A program made the position numbers and the translations under genes. Below are positions 17,762 through 27,862 of a DNA stretch of 64,000 bases, piece by piece. Position 1 is the first letter of the stretch. The number at the start of each line of letters is the position of its first letter. The DNA is from Bradyrhizobium sp. BR 10289 (lineage in GTDB: Bacteria; Pseudomonadota; Alphaproteobacteria; Rhizobiales; Xanthobacteraceae): assembly GCF_019455385.1 (NCBI RefSeq), contig NZ_JACOFR010000014.1:62001-126000 (forward strand), written 5' to 3'. The notes beneath the pieces are model-generated. The model was not told where the DNA came from and did not search any database. It saw nothing but the letters and a program-made list of their open reading frames with translations.

Positions 17762-18744
17762 CCGGGGCGCTGCTCGACGTCACCGATCTCAAAAAACACT
17801 ACCCGGTCCGTGCCGGCGTGCTGCGGCGGCAGGTCGGTACCGTGCATGCGGTGGACGGCGTTTCGTTCTCGCTTCAGACCGGCGAGACGCTCGGTCTCGT
17901 CGGCGAATCCGGCTGTGGCAAGTCGACCGTGGCGCGCAGCGTACTGCGGCTGGTGGAGCCGACCTCGGGCCAGATCCGCCTCGAGGGCCAGGACATCACG
18001 CATCTGTCCAAGACGGCGCTGCGCCCGCACCGCCGCTCGATGCAGATCGTGTTCCAGGACCCGTTTGCCTCGCTCAATCCGCGCATGAGTGCGGGCGACA
18101 TCGTCGGCGAGCCGCTGGCCGTGCACGGGCTCGCCAGCGGCAAGGAGCTGGAGGCGCGGACCGCGAAGCTGTTCGAGCAGGTGGGCCTGCGCCCCGACCA
18201 GATGCGCAATTTCCCGCATCAGTTTTCCGGCGGCCAACGCCAGCGCATCTGCATCGCACGGGCGCTGGCGCTGGAGCCGCGCCTGATCGTCTGCGACGAG
18301 CCGGTCTCCGCGCTCGATGTCTCGATCCAGGCGCAGGTGATCAATCTCTTGATCGACCTGCAAAAGCAGCACGGCTTCTCCTATCTCTTTATCGCGCATG
18401 ATCTCGCGGTCGTCGCCCATATCAGCCACCGCGTCGCCGTGATGTATCTCGGCCGCATCGTCGAGATCGCGAACAAGGACGAGCTGTTCCGCAATCCCAG
18501 GCATCCCTACACGCAGGCCCTGCTCGCCTCCGTGCCGATCGCCAACCCGCGGGCGAAGAAGCTTGCGCCACTAGTCGACGGCGACGTGCCGAGCCCGGTC
18601 AATCCGCCGCCCGGCTGCGCGTTTCACACCCGCTGCCGGTTTGCGATGGAGCGGTGCAAGACGGAACGGCCGGCGCTGGTGAATGCGGGCGAGGCGCATC
18701 AGGTGGCGTGCCTGCTCAATGAGGGGACGGGGCGGGGGCAGTAG
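17758..18744 (+). CDS. Peptide-type ABC transporter ATP-binding protein, DppF/OppF family, 328 aa
   Basis: This is the second ATPase of the importer. Walker A G-E-S-G-C-G-K-S-T, signature F-S-G-G-Q-R-Q-R, Walker B L-I-V-C-D-E-P-V-S-A-L-D, and the C-terminal C-A-F-H-T-R-C-R motif are all present. ATG 17758 overlaps the preceding stop as ATGA and starts M-T-G-A-L-L-D-V-T-D-L-K-K-H-Y, the usual DppF beginning; the open frame further upstream lies inside the preceding gene. It ends the plus-strand block and converges on the carboxylase gene 31 bases away. Confidence 0.96.
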   Translation: MTGALLDVTDLKKHYPVRAGVLRRQVGTVHAVDGVSFSLQTGETLGLVGESGCGKSTVARSVLRLVEPTSGQIRLEGQDITHLSKTALRPHRRSMQIVFQDPFASLNPRMSAGDIVGEPLAVHGLASGKELEARTAKLFEQVGLRPDQMRNFPHQFSGGQRQRICIARALALEPRLIVCDEPVSALDVSIQAQVINLLIDLQKQHGFSYLFIAHDLAVVAHISHRVAVMYLGRIVEIANKDELFRNPRHPYTQALLASVPIANPRAKKLAPLVDGDVPSPVNPPPGCAFHTRCRFAMERCKTERPALVNAGEAHQVACLLNEGTGRGQ

Positions 18745-18775
18745 CCCTCTCCACCGTCATTGCGAGCTCGCTGCG

Positions 18776-20752
18776 CTACCCCGCTCCGATCTCCGCCACG
18801 ATCCTACCCGTCGTGACCTGCTCGCCTTCGGCGACGTCGATCGCGGCAACGACGCCGTCGATGCCGGCCTTGTGGATGTGCTCCATCTTCATCGCCTCGA
18901 GCGTCAGCACCGGTTGGCCAGCAGAGATGCGGTCGCCCGGCTTGACGAGGACAGCGACGACGCGGCCGTTCAGGGCCGCGCGGACCTTACCGTCGCCGCC
19001 ATTGGCTGCGGCGGCTTTCGGTGCGGCGAGGGTGAGATCGGTGATCGCGAGCGGGATGCCACGATGCTGGACGTACAACCGGTCGCCGTCGCGCAGGAAT
19101 TTCGCACTCTCCATCACGCCGTCGTGGCGGCAGCGGATGGCGTCGGCATCGAGCTGATCGATCTCGAATTTGTCCGGACGACCTTGGGCAGCAACGACGT
19201 AGCTGCCATCGCGTTCTCGGGTGACTTCAAGCTCAAGCGTGCGGCCTGCAATCTCGAGCTTCGCGGGCAGCGGGAACGTTGCCGCAAGGCTCCGTCCGCT
19301 TTGCCATGACGGCGCGCGGGGATCGGTGACGTAAAGCAGCAGGCCGGCCAGCGCTGTCTCGAATGCGGCATCCGCTCGCGGCGCCAGCAGCTCGTCGCGA
19401 TGTGCGCCGATGAAGGCCGTCGTGGCCTCGCCCCGGGCAAAGCCGGGATGACGCAGGCACGACATCAGGAACGCCTGATTGGTCGTCACGCCCAATCCCG
19501 TGAGCTGCTCCAGGCCGACGATGAGCCGTGCTCTCGCCTCCTCGCGATTGGCACCATGGCTGATCACCTTGGCGATCATGGAATCGTAGAACGGCGGAAT
19601 CTCCGTGCCCGATTGCAGCGCGTGCTCGACACGGATGCCATCCGGCACCTGCCAGCGAGCCATGCATCCGGACTGCGGCATGAAGTCCTGCGCGGCATCC
19701 TCCGAGCAGAGCCGTACCTCGATGGCGTGGCCCGAGAACTTGATGTCCTGCTGCTTCACCGGCAACGGCTCGCCGCGCGCGACGCGCAGTTGCAGCTCGA
19801 CGAGATCGAGCCCGGTGATCGCCTCGGTGACGGGATGCTCGACCTGGAGACGCGTGTTCATCTCCATGAAGTAGAACGCGCCGCTGGCGTCGAGCAAGAA
19901 TTCCAGCGTGCCGGCGCCCTCATAGCGCAGCGCCCTCACAGCCGCGACCGCGACCTCACCCATTTTCGCGCGCAGCTCCGGCGTCACCGCCGGTGACGGC
20001 GCCTCCTCGATCAGCTTCTGGTGCCGCCGCTGCACCGAGCAATCGCGCTCGCCGAGATGGATGGCGTTGCCAAAACTGTCGCCGAACACCTGGACCTCGA
20101 TGTGACGCGGATTCTGGATGGCGCGTTCGAGGATCACCGTGGGATCGCCGAACGCCGCCTTTGCCTCCGAGCGCGCGCTGCGCAGCGCATCACCGAACGA
20201 GGCGGCCTCAGTGACGAGCCGCATGCCGCGGCCGCCGCCGCCCGCGACTGCCTTGATCATCACGGGGAAGCCGATCTTCTTGGCTTCCGCGAGCATGACC
20301 TCGTCGCCCTGGTCGGCGCCCTGATAGCCGGGCACGACGGGAACCCCGGCCTTCTTCATGATCTCCTTGGCGCCGGCCTTGTTGCCCATGGCCTCGATCG
20401 CCTGCGGCGACGGGCCGATGAAGACGAGACCTGCATCCTTGCAGGCCTGCGCGAAGTCTTCGTTCTCGGCCAGGAAGCCATAGCCGGGATGTACCGCATC
20501 CGCACCGCTCGCTTTCGCGGCAGCAATGATCGCGGGGATGTTCAGATAGGATTGCGCGGGCAGCGCTTCGCCAATCCGGACAGCCTGATCGGCCTGCCTG
20601 ACATGGAGCGCATCGCGGTCCGCGTCGGAATAGACCGCGACGACGCCGAGGCCGAGTTTTCGCGCGCTACGCATAACACGGAGTGCTATCTCGCCGCGGT
20701 TGGCGACCAGAACCCTAAAGAACGGCCGATGCTGCACTGATCCGTTCCTCAT
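18776..20752 (-). CDS. Biotin-dependent acyl-CoA carboxylase, biotin carboxylase/BCCP subunit, 658 aa
   Basis: This alpha subunit of a propionyl-/methylcrotonyl-/geranyl-CoA carboxylase-type enzyme carboxylates its own biotin with ATP and bicarbonate. The biotin carboxylase domain begins V-L-V-A-N-R-G-E-I-A-L-R-V. It contains the ATP-grasp glycine loop A-G-G-G-G-R-G-M-R and the active-site block E-M-N-T-R-L-Q-V-E-H. The C-terminal biotinyl domain has E-A-M-K-M with Lys622 as the predicted biotin site, 35 residues from the end. The ATG overlaps the stop of the carboxyltransferase gene (ATGA), so the subunits are coupled. With the neighbouring acyl-CoA dehydrogenases it fits a branched or isoprenoid acid catabolic route; the acyl substrate cannot be fixed from this sequence alone. 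Confidence 0.95.
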   Translation of the reverse strand: MRNGSVQHRPFFRVLVANRGEIALRVMRSARKLGLGVVAVYSDADRDALHVRQADQAVRIGEALPAQSYLNIPAIIAAAKASGADAVHPGYGFLAENEDFAQACKDAGLVFIGPSPQAIEAMGNKAGAKEIMKKAGVPVVPGYQGADQGDEVMLAEAKKIGFPVMIKAVAGGGGRGMRLVTEAASFGDALRSARSEAKAAFGDPTVILERAIQNPRHIEVQVFGDSFGNAIHLGERDCSVQRRHQKLIEEAPSPAVTPELRAKMGEVAVAAVRALRYEGAGTLEFLLDASGAFYFMEMNTRLQVEHPVTEAITGLDLVELQLRVARGEPLPVKQQDIKFSGHAIEVRLCSEDAAQDFMPQSGCMARWQVPDGIRVEHALQSGTEIPPFYDSMIAKVISHGANREEARARLIVGLEQLTGLGVTTNQAFLMSCLRHPGFARGEATTAFIGAHRDELLAPRADAAFETALAGLLLYVTDPRAPSWQSGRSLAATFPLPAKLEIAGRTLELEVTRERDGSYVVAAQGRPDKFEIDQLDADAIRCRHDGVMESAKFLRDGDRLYVQHRGIPLAITDLTLAAPKAAAANGGDGKVRAALNGRVVAVLVKPGDRISAGQPVLTLEAMKMEHIHKAGIDGVVAAIDVAEGEQVTTGRIVAEIGAG

Positions 20753-22365
20753 GGGCGCGCCACCGAGAACTGCATGCGCTGGGGTATGCGCGAATCGCCC
20801 TCGTGGCAGATCGCGAGCACCTCGGACAGCACCGCGCGGGTGTCGCGTGGATCGATCACGCCGTCGTCGAGCACGCGCGCGCTGGTCGAGAACACGTCCA
20901 TCTGGCCGTCGAACACGCCGATAATCTCAGCCTTCATGGCGTCGAGCTTGTCTTTCTCGAGCGGCTTGCCGCGGCGCGCGGCGGCGGCTTCCGTCACGAT
21001 CGCCATGGTTTCGGCGGCCTGCTCGCCGCCCATCACCGCCGTCTTGGCGTTCGGCCAGGAGAAGCAGAAGCGCGGATGGAAGCCGCGGCCGCACATGCCG
21101 TAATTGCCGGCGCCGAACGAGGCACCGCAATAGATGGTGATCTGCGGCACCGTCGCCGACGTCACCGCCTGGATCATCTTGGAGCCGTGCTTGATCATGC
21201 CGGCTTCCTCATAGGCCTTGCCGACCATGTAGCCGGTGGTGTTGTTGAGATACAGGATCGGCGTGCGGGTCTGGCAGCAGGCCTGGATGAAATGCGTCGC
21301 CTTGTTGGCACCGGCAGGGTCGAGCGGGCCGTTGTTGGTGATGATGCCGATGGCCTGGCCCTCGATGCGGGCATGGCCGCAAACGGTGGCGGGGCCGTAG
21401 TTCGGCGCCATCTCGGTGAAATCGGAATCGTCGATGATGCGCGCGATCACCTGTTTCATGTCGACAGGGCGCTTGTGGTCCATCGGCATGATGCCGAGCA
21501 GCTCGTCCTGGCCGTAGCGCGGCGGCTTGAATTGCGCCTTCACCCTGCCCGGCCGCTCCCATTGCAGCGCCGCCATGATCTCGCGCGCGATACGAAGCGC
21601 GTCGCGGTCGTCCTCGGCGAGATAGTCGCCGAGGCCGGAGATTTGCGTATGCATCTCGGCGCCGCCGAGCTCTTCCTCGGTCGCGATCTCGCCGGTCGCG
21701 GCTTTGAGCAGCGGCGGCCCCGCGAGAAAGGCGCGGGTGCGACCGCGGACCATGACGATGTAATCGGACAGGCCCGTCTGGTAAGCGCCACCGGCGGTGG
21801 ACGAGCCGTGCGTCACGGTGACGACCGGGAGGCCTGCCGCCGAAAGCCGCGCGAGATTGCGAAAGATGTTGCCGCCGCGGACAAAATCCTCGACGCGGTA
21901 GCGCAAGAGATTGGCGCCGGCGCTTTCGACGAGTTGCACGTAAGGTAGCTTGTTCTCCAGCGCGAGCTCCTGCACGCGCAGTGCCTTGTCGAGGCCGTAA
22001 GGCTGCAGCGCGCCGGCATCAATGCCGGAATCGCTGGCGCTGACCATGCAGCGGATGCCCGAGACAAAGCCGATGCCGGCGATGACGCCGCCGCCGGGCA
22101 CGCTCCTGGCGGCATCCGGCACGTCGAACATGTAGCCGGCGAGCGTGGACAGCTCGAGGAAGGGCGCGCCGGGATCAAGCACCAGCGCGACGCGCTCGCG
22201 CGGCAGCAGCTGGCCGCGTTTGTGGAAGCGATCCTTTGCCGCCGCGGACGCCGCACGCGTGCGCTCTTCCAGCGCGCGCAGGCGGTCGATCAGGCCGAGC
22301 ATGCCGTCGCGGTTGGCATGGTAGGCAGCGCTGCCGGGGGAAATGGTGTTTTCGAGAATGGACAT
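20749..22365 (-). CDS. Acyl-CoA carboxylase carboxyltransferase (beta) subunit, 538 aa
   Basis: This carboxyltransferase of the crotonase fold moves CO2 from biotin to an acyl-CoA. Family landmarks are V-E-S-A-G-A-N-L near residue 150, H-G-S-S-T-A-G-G-A-Y-Q near 190, G-G-A-E-M-H near 250, N-N-G-P-L-D near 330 and G-A-S-F-G-A-G-N-Y-G-M-C-G near 420. The length suits methylcrotonyl-/geranyl-CoA carboxylase beta subunits (about 535 aa). ATG 22365 follows GGAG at five-base spacing; an in-frame TTG one codon earlier is unlikely. The gene is translationally coupled to the biotin carboxylase subunit downstream. A gene for a hydratase or lyase expected in a leucine or citronellol pathway is not present, so the substrate remains open. 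Confidence 0.95.
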   Translation of the reverse strand: MSILENTISPGSAAYHANRDGMLGLIDRLRALEERTRAASAAAKDRFHKRGQLLPRERVALVLDPGAPFLELSTLAGYMFDVPDAARSVPGGGVIAGIGFVSGIRCMVSASDSGIDAGALQPYGLDKALRVQELALENKLPYVQLVESAGANLLRYRVEDFVRGGNIFRNLARLSAAGLPVVTVTHGSSTAGGAYQTGLSDYIVMVRGRTRAFLAGPPLLKAATGEIATEEELGGAEMHTQISGLGDYLAEDDRDALRIAREIMAALQWERPGRVKAQFKPPRYGQDELLGIMPMDHKRPVDMKQVIARIIDDSDFTEMAPNYGPATVCGHARIEGQAIGIITNNGPLDPAGANKATHFIQACCQTRTPILYLNNTTGYMVGKAYEEAGMIKHGSKMIQAVTSATVPQITIYCGASFGAGNYGMCGRGFHPRFCFSWPNAKTAVMGGEQAAETMAIVTEAAAARRGKPLEKDKLDAMKAEIIGVFDGQMDVFSTSARVLDDGVIDPRDTRAVLSEVLAICHEGDSRIPQRMQFSVARP

Positions 22366-22378
22366 CAAAACTCCTGCC

Positions 22379-22476
22379 CGTCATTCCGGGCGCGCGGAGC
22401 GCGAGCCCGGAATCCATACTCCCGATCGTGGTTATGGATTCCGGGCCTGGCCCTTCGGGCCATCCCGGAATGACGG
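22379..22476. repeat. Palindromic intergenic repeat, family B
   Basis: CGTCATTCCGGG at the left end is answered by CCCGGAATGACG at the right end. An inner pair TATGGATTCCGGGC / GCCCGGAATCCATA lies between them, so the element can fold into stacked hairpins. It occupies almost the whole gap between the cleavage-enzyme stop and the carboxyltransferase start. No open frame is present. Confidence 0.8.
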
Positions 22477-22485
22477 AGTGTGTGG

Positions 22486-23352
22486 CTACCTGTTCGTCCC
22501 AAACATCTTCCGCGCTTCGGCGGGACTTGCGATCTCGCGGCCGGCACGGCGGGCGCAGGCGGCAATGGCTTCGATCAGCTGGCCGTTCGACGTCACCTTC
22601 TTGCCGTCGGCGAGATAGAAGGTGTCCTCGAGGCCGGTGCGCAAATGGCCGCCGAGCTCGGCACAGCGCTGATGCAGCGGCCAGATCTCCTCGCGGCCGA
22701 TCGCGGTGACCTGAAACTGCGCCTCGGGGCGCTTCAGCTTGATCAGGATCGGCAGCAGCTCGGGATCAGCAGGCATGCCGGAGGCGACGCCCATGACAAA
22801 GTTATATTCCAGCGGGCCCTTGTACATGCCGACTTGGGTGTACATGCCGACGCAGCGGACGATGCCGACGTCGAAACATTCGAACTCGGGGATGGTGCCG
22901 ACTTCGTTCATGACGTCGAGATAGTCCTTCACCTTCTCGACCGAATTGTCGAACATCATCGGCGGCCAGGCCCAGCTGTTGTCGGCCTTCACCTTGAGAT
23001 AATTCAGCGAGCCGGCGTTGCAGGCCGCGATCTCCGGCCTGGTCTCGCGGATGCAGTCGAGCGCGCCGCGGTAGTTCGGCCCTGATACGCCCGAGGTGTG
23101 GTTGATGATGACGCCCGGGCAGGCTTCGCGGATCGCCTGCTGGATTTCCTTGCTGACGGCCACCTCCCAGGACGGCAGGTGGCCCTTGTCCGGCGCCTGC
23201 TGGCGCAGATGGATGTGCATGATGGAGGCGCCGGCATCGAACGCAGCCTTGGCCTCGCGCGCCATCTGCTCGGGCGTCACGGGCACGTTGTGCTGCTTCG
23301 GGTCGGTGAGCACGCCGTTCAGCGCGCAGGTGATGACGGCCTTGTCGCTCAT
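22486..23352 (-). CDS. Beta-keto acid cleavage enzyme (BKACE, DUF849) family protein, 288 aa
   Basis: This TIM-barrel zinc enzyme of the BKACE family condenses a beta-keto acid with acetyl-CoA to give acetoacetate and a new acyl-CoA. The zinc-binding H-I-H of M-H-I-H-L-R lies near residue 46, and the conserved glutamate in R-T-G-L-E-D-T near residue 240, matching the metal ligands of the 3-keto-5-aminohexanoate cleavage enzyme. Length and the N-terminal K-A-V-I-T-C-A-L-N-G are typical. It is transcribed with the carboxylase genes just downstream. The specific beta-keto acid is unknown; the family is diverse and mostly uncharacterised. Confidence 0.93.
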   Translation of the reverse strand: MSDKAVITCALNGVLTDPKQHNVPVTPEQMAREAKAAFDAGASIMHIHLRQQAPDKGHLPSWEVAVSKEIQQAIREACPGVIINHTSGVSGPNYRGALDCIRETRPEIAACNAGSLNYLKVKADNSWAWPPMMFDNSVEKVKDYLDVMNEVGTIPEFECFDVGIVRCVGMYTQVGMYKGPLEYNFVMGVASGMPADPELLPILIKLKRPEAQFQVTAIGREEIWPLHQRCAELGGHLRTGLEDTFYLADGKKVTSNGQLIEAIAACARRAGREIASPAEARKMFGTNR

Positions 23353-23450
23353 GCCTCAGATGTCTCGCACGTTGAGAATTCAACGTGGGCGATCATGTGA
23401 TGCGGGGCATGCGGCTTCTTGCGCGGAGAAGCTGGGAAAGGGCGAGCTTT

Positions 23451-23543
23451 CGTAGGGTGGGCAAAGCGAAGCGTGCCCCCCCTCTTTGCAAGTTACAGAG
23501 AGGTGGTGGGCACGGCGCAAGGGGCGCCTTTGCCCACCCTACG
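23451..23543. repeat. Palindromic intergenic repeat, family C copy 1
   Basis: CGTAGGGTGGGCAAAG and CTTTGCCCACCCTACG are perfect reverse complements at the two ends. An inner pair around GTGCCC/GGGCAC lies between them. A second copy lies at 58482-58560. It occupies the gap between the AraC-family gene stop and the cleavage-enzyme start. Confidence 0.85.
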
Positions 23544-23552
23544 CGAGCGGTG

Positions 23553-24353
23553 CTAGCCCGCCTCCGCGAGCCGTACCGTCTCGGTGCTGCGATAGATCGC
23601 AAGATCCCGCGAGCCGACGAAGATTGCGCGGGGCTTCAATCCATAGAAGCGGCGGATCGAGTGGCTGAAATGCGTCGAGTCGGGATAGCCGATGTCCTGC
23701 GCGAGATGGGCGAGGTTGAGATCCTGGTTGGCGAAGTGCAGCAGATGCCGCGCACGTTTCCAGGCCCGGAAGGAGCGGAACGAGATGCCGGTCTCTTCCT
23801 TGAACAGATGCAGGAAGCGCGAGGCCGAGAGGCCGGCTTCCGCCGCGCAGGTATCCGCCGTCACCGGCTCGCCGGAGAAGCGTCCGATGCGGGCAACCGC
23901 TCGCATCACACGCGGGTCGAGCACGCGGCGGGGCAGTGCCTCGCCAAAGCACATCTCGTCGAATTCGGCGGTGGTGATGTCGCCATAGCGGCGCTGGCGC
24001 AGCAGCGCGTAGGCGGCGAGGATCTTTCGGGCATAGATGGCCCGGTCCGGTCCGGTCAGCCGCTTTGCCAAAGCCTCGATCACGCCGTCCGGCACGCTCT
24101 CGGGCTCGAGCGTCACGCTGATGGCGGTACGGTAGTCGCTGGCGATGGAATGCCGCTGGTTCGGCAGAGTGACGAACAGCTCGGCGGTGGCGAGGACGTC
24201 GTCGATGGTCAGGTGCAGATTGCCCTTCACCGCCACATAGACATGGCAGCAGCCCGGGGTCCGCCTGCGGGGGCGGCCGAGCAGGCCGGCATAAAACACC
24301 CGCTCCGGCGTGATCAGCATGAGATGGTCGGATTCGCGACCGTTATCTTCCAT
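23553..24353 (-). CDS. AraC-family transcriptional regulator, 266 aa
   Basis: This is a DNA-binding regulator with an N-terminal sensing domain (residues about 1-160) and a C-terminal double helix-turn-helix. The first HTH is C-A-A-E-A-G-L-S-A-S-R-F-L-H-L-F-K-E-E-T-G. The second contains L-A-H-L-A-Q-D-I-G-Y-P-D-S-T-H-F-S-H-S-I-R-R-F-Y-G, the usual AraC signature. ATG 24353 follows GAGGAGGA, which settles the start against a longer open frame. Position inside the minus-strand catabolic block suggests that it controls the beta-keto acid cleavage and carboxylase genes downstream and/or the dehydrogenases upstream. The effector is unknown. Confidence 0.9.
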   Translation of the reverse strand: MEDNGRESDHLMLITPERVFYAGLLGRPRRRTPGCCHVYVAVKGNLHLTIDDVLATAELFVTLPNQRHSIASDYRTAISVTLEPESVPDGVIEALAKRLTGPDRAIYARKILAAYALLRQRRYGDITTAEFDEMCFGEALPRRVLDPRVMRAVARIGRFSGEPVTADTCAAEAGLSASRFLHLFKEETGISFRSFRAWKRARHLLHFANQDLNLAHLAQDIGYPDSTHFSHSIRRFYGLKPRAIFVGSRDLAIYRSTETVRLAEAG

Positions 24354-24526
24354 TGGGCTTCCTCCTCGCGCGGCTCTCTGGCCGCTGCGGACGGAGGTCA
24401 CCTTAGCGGAAATTTGGGCGCTGTCACGACGGGATAGCGCTGTCATGACGCGCAAAGGATCGGCATTCCAGACGGCGGTGCATCCGTCCGGAACCAATAT
24501 GAGACAATAGTCCCAACCGTCGCGCC

Positions 24527-25179
24527 TTACGCCCTCACGCGCGGCGCAACATTCTGCTCGGCTCCGGCCTTTTGCTCCGCAGCAACGGCACGCTTGAAAC
24601 CGTCGCGCTGCTGCAGGCGCGCCCAATAGGCTGCGACATTTGGCCCGAAATCCTTGGCGAGGCCGATATTGTCCGCGAGGCGGAGCGCATAGCCGATGAC
24701 GATGTCAGCGGCGGTAAAGCGGCCGGCGCACAATGTTTCGGCATTCGCGGTCGCTGCCTCGACGGCGCGCAGCCGACCCAGAAACCATTTTGCGTAATCG
24801 GTGGCGACCTGCGGATTGCGACGCTCTTCCGGCTCGAGCTGGGTATAGCGGAGCACCAATGTCTGCGGGAAGGTTAACGTGGCATCGGAAAAATACATCC
24901 AGTTCAGGAAGGCGCCATAGGCGGGATCGGCGACATCGACCATCAGCGGCGTCGGCGCATATCTGGTGCCGAGGTAATGACAGATGCCGGAGGACTCCGT
25001 CATCTTCGTCTCGCAGTCGATCATGAAAGGAATCGTGCCGAGCGGATTGAGCGCGAGATAGTCCTTGGCGAAAACGCGCGGCGGAAACGGCAGCATCTTC
25101 AGCTCGTACGGCAGCCCCATCTCCTCCAGCATCCAGAGCGGACGGAACGAGCGCGCGGCGTCGCAGTGATAGAGCGTGA

Positions 25180-25183
<4 letters not shown>
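24527..25183 (-). CDS. Glutathione S-transferase family protein, 218 aa
   Basis: This cytosolic GST has a thioredoxin-like N-terminal domain (residues 1-80: M-I-T-L-Y-H-C, then L-N-P-L-G-T-I-P-F-M with the cis-proline, and the glutathione gamma-glutamyl contact region T-E-S-S-G-I). An all-helical C-terminal domain with F-T-A-A-D-I-V-I-G-Y, the N-capping/hydrophobic staple motif, follows. The ATG at 25183 overlaps the stop of the preceding acyl-CoA dehydrogenase (ATGA), so it belongs to the same operon. It may isomerise or conjugate an intermediate of the pathway. Catalytic Ser/Cys near the N-terminus is not obvious beyond C-7. Confidence 0.93.
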
Positions 25184-26346
<1,163 letters not shown>

Positions 26347-26358
26347 TTTGTCCTCTCG

Positions 26359-27495
26359 TCACAACCCCATCTGCCGCGACGCCAGATCCTTCATGATCTC
26401 CTCGGTGCCGCCGCCGATGGCGTTGACCTTGACCTCGCGGTAGATGCGCTCGGCCTTGATGCCGCGCATGAAGCCGGCGCCGCCGAAGATCTGCACGGCT
26501 TCCGAGGCGCAGAACGCCATGGTCTGGGTCGCCTGGTTCTTCATCATGCAGATTTCGGCGACCGGGCTTTCGCCCTGCTCGAGCCGCCACGCCAGCATCT
26601 CCAGCATCGCCTGGCTTGCTGCGACCTTCTGCGCCATGTCCACGATCTTGTGGCGGATCACCTGATGCTGCGCGAGCGGCTTGCCAAAGGTCTTGCGCTC
26701 CTTGGCGTAGGCGATGGCTTCGTCGAGGCAGACGCGCGCGAAAGCCGTGCAGCCGGCCGCCATGCCCATCCGCTCGCTGTTGAAATTCTGCATGATGATC
26801 TTGAAACCCTGGCCCTCCTCGCCGATCAGGTTTTCGGCCGGCACGCGGCAGTCGTCGAAATGCAGCGTCGCGGTATCGGACGCCCACCAGCCCATCTTCT
26901 TCAGTTTTGTCCTGGACAGGCCGGGCGTATCGCCCTCGATCAGCAGCAGGCTGACGCCGCCGGCGCCCTCGCCGCCGGTACGCACCGCAACGGTCAGATA
27001 ATCGGCGCGCACGCCCGAGGTGATGAAGGTCTTTTCGCCGCTCACGACGTAGTGATCACCGTCGCGTCGCGCGCGGGTGCTGAGGTTTGCAACGTCGGAG
27101 CCGCCGCCCGGCTCGGTGATCGCGAGCGCGGAAATCTTCTCGCCCGACAGCACCTGCGGCAGCACACGCGCCTTCACCTCGGCCCGCGCCGCACGCGCGA
27201 TCGGCGGTGAGCCGATGGTATGGCTCATCAGGCTGGCACTGATGCCGCCCGCCCCGGCCCGCGCCAGCTCCTGGCTGGCGACGATCTTCATGAACTGGTC
27301 GGCGGCAATCCCGCCATATTCCTCGGGGAACCCGAGCCCCAGCAGGCCGATCTCGGCCGCCTTGCGATACAGCACCCGGGGAAATTCGCCGGCCTCGTCC
27401 CATTCGTGGGCGAACGGGGCGATCTCCTTGTCGACGAAGCGGCGCATGACGTCGCGAAAGGCGTCGTGCTCGGCGGTATAGAACGGGCTCTTCAT
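26359..27495 (-). CDS. Acyl-CoA dehydrogenase, 378 aa
   Basis: This is the first gene of the minus-strand dehydrogenase/GST operon. It begins M-K-S-P-F-Y-T-A-E-H-D-A-F-R and contains A-L-A-I-T-E-P-G-G-G-S-D-V-A-N-L near residue 125. The C-terminal block is I-F-G-G-A-G-F-M-R-G-I-K-A-E-R-I-Y-R-E followed by I-G-G-G-T-E-E-I-M, typical of the isovaleryl-CoA-dehydrogenase-like branch. It is only distantly similar to the downstream dehydrogenase, so the two probably act on different intermediates or different chain positions. The 268 bases upstream contain the divergent promoter region shared with the ligase fossil. Confidence 0.94.
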   Translation of the reverse strand: MKSPFYTAEHDAFRDVMRRFVDKEIAPFAHEWDEAGEFPRVLYRKAAEIGLLGLGFPEEYGGIAADQFMKIVASQELARAGAGGISASLMSHTIGSPPIARAARAEVKARVLPQVLSGEKISALAITEPGGGSDVANLSTRARRDGDHYVVSGEKTFITSGVRADYLTVAVRTGGEGAGGVSLLLIEGDTPGLSRTKLKKMGWWASDTATLHFDDCRVPAENLIGEEGQGFKIIMQNFNSERMGMAAGCTAFARVCLDEAIAYAKERKTFGKPLAQHQVIRHKIVDMAQKVAASQAMLEMLAWRLEQGESPVAEICMMKNQATQTMAFCASEAVQIFGGAGFMRGIKAERIYREVKVNAIGGGTEEIMKDLASRQMGL

Positions 27496-27763
27496 GGCGC
27501 TCGTGCCTCGGACGCGGATTCGTCCCGTTCACCATGGCCGGAACATGTGCCGTTCACTTGCGCAGAGTGGCTGACTCGCGGAACCGCGCCACCGCAGGCC
27601 AAGACCTAGCAACTCAACGCAAGACGATTTTCGCCCCCCGCAGGCCAACTCCCGGTCAAAAAAGACGTCGATGCACAAACTCCGGCTGGCCCCAGGGCCA
27701 TGCCGGGCCTGGTGCACGGCGACAGGGACGCGAGGCGGCACAAGACCGCCGAGGGAGGGATTT
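27496..27763. other. Divergent intergenic region upstream of dehydrogenase operon and ligase fossil
   Basis: No coding potential is recognised here. The stretch should contain the leftward promoter of the dehydrogenase/GST operon and the rightward promoter of the former ligase gene, now available to the binding-protein gene. No clear palindromic operator was seen. Confidence 0.5.
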
Positions 27764-27862
27764 TTGGCCGTTCGTCATTACGACTGGATCGCTCATCATG
27801 CGCGCCGCGCACCCGGCAAGGTCGCGGTCATCGACCTCGCCAGCGCGGGCGCTTTTGTTTTT
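27764..27862 (+). pseudogene. 5' fossil of an acyl-CoA ligase gene (about first 30 codons)
   Basis: A TTG start at 27764 lies five bases after GGGAGGGA and opens a frame reading A-V-R-H-Y-D-W-I-A-H-H-A-R-R-A-P-G-K-V-A-V-I-D-L-A-S. This strongly resembles the extreme N-terminus of FadD-like AMP-forming ligases, where such a segment is followed by an F-T-Y motif. Here the similarity stops after about base 27846 and no AMP-binding P-loop follows. Instead the same frame runs without a stop into the signal peptide of the binding protein at 27917. I read this as the remnant left by deletion of a ligase gene, whose promoter and ribosome-binding site may now serve the binding-protein gene. Confidence 0.6.

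Noticed and set aside
18745..18775. Terminator between converging ATPase and carboxylase genes
   Set aside because: Only a fragment of repeat family F (CATTGCGAG) is present; no hairpin with T-run is seen.
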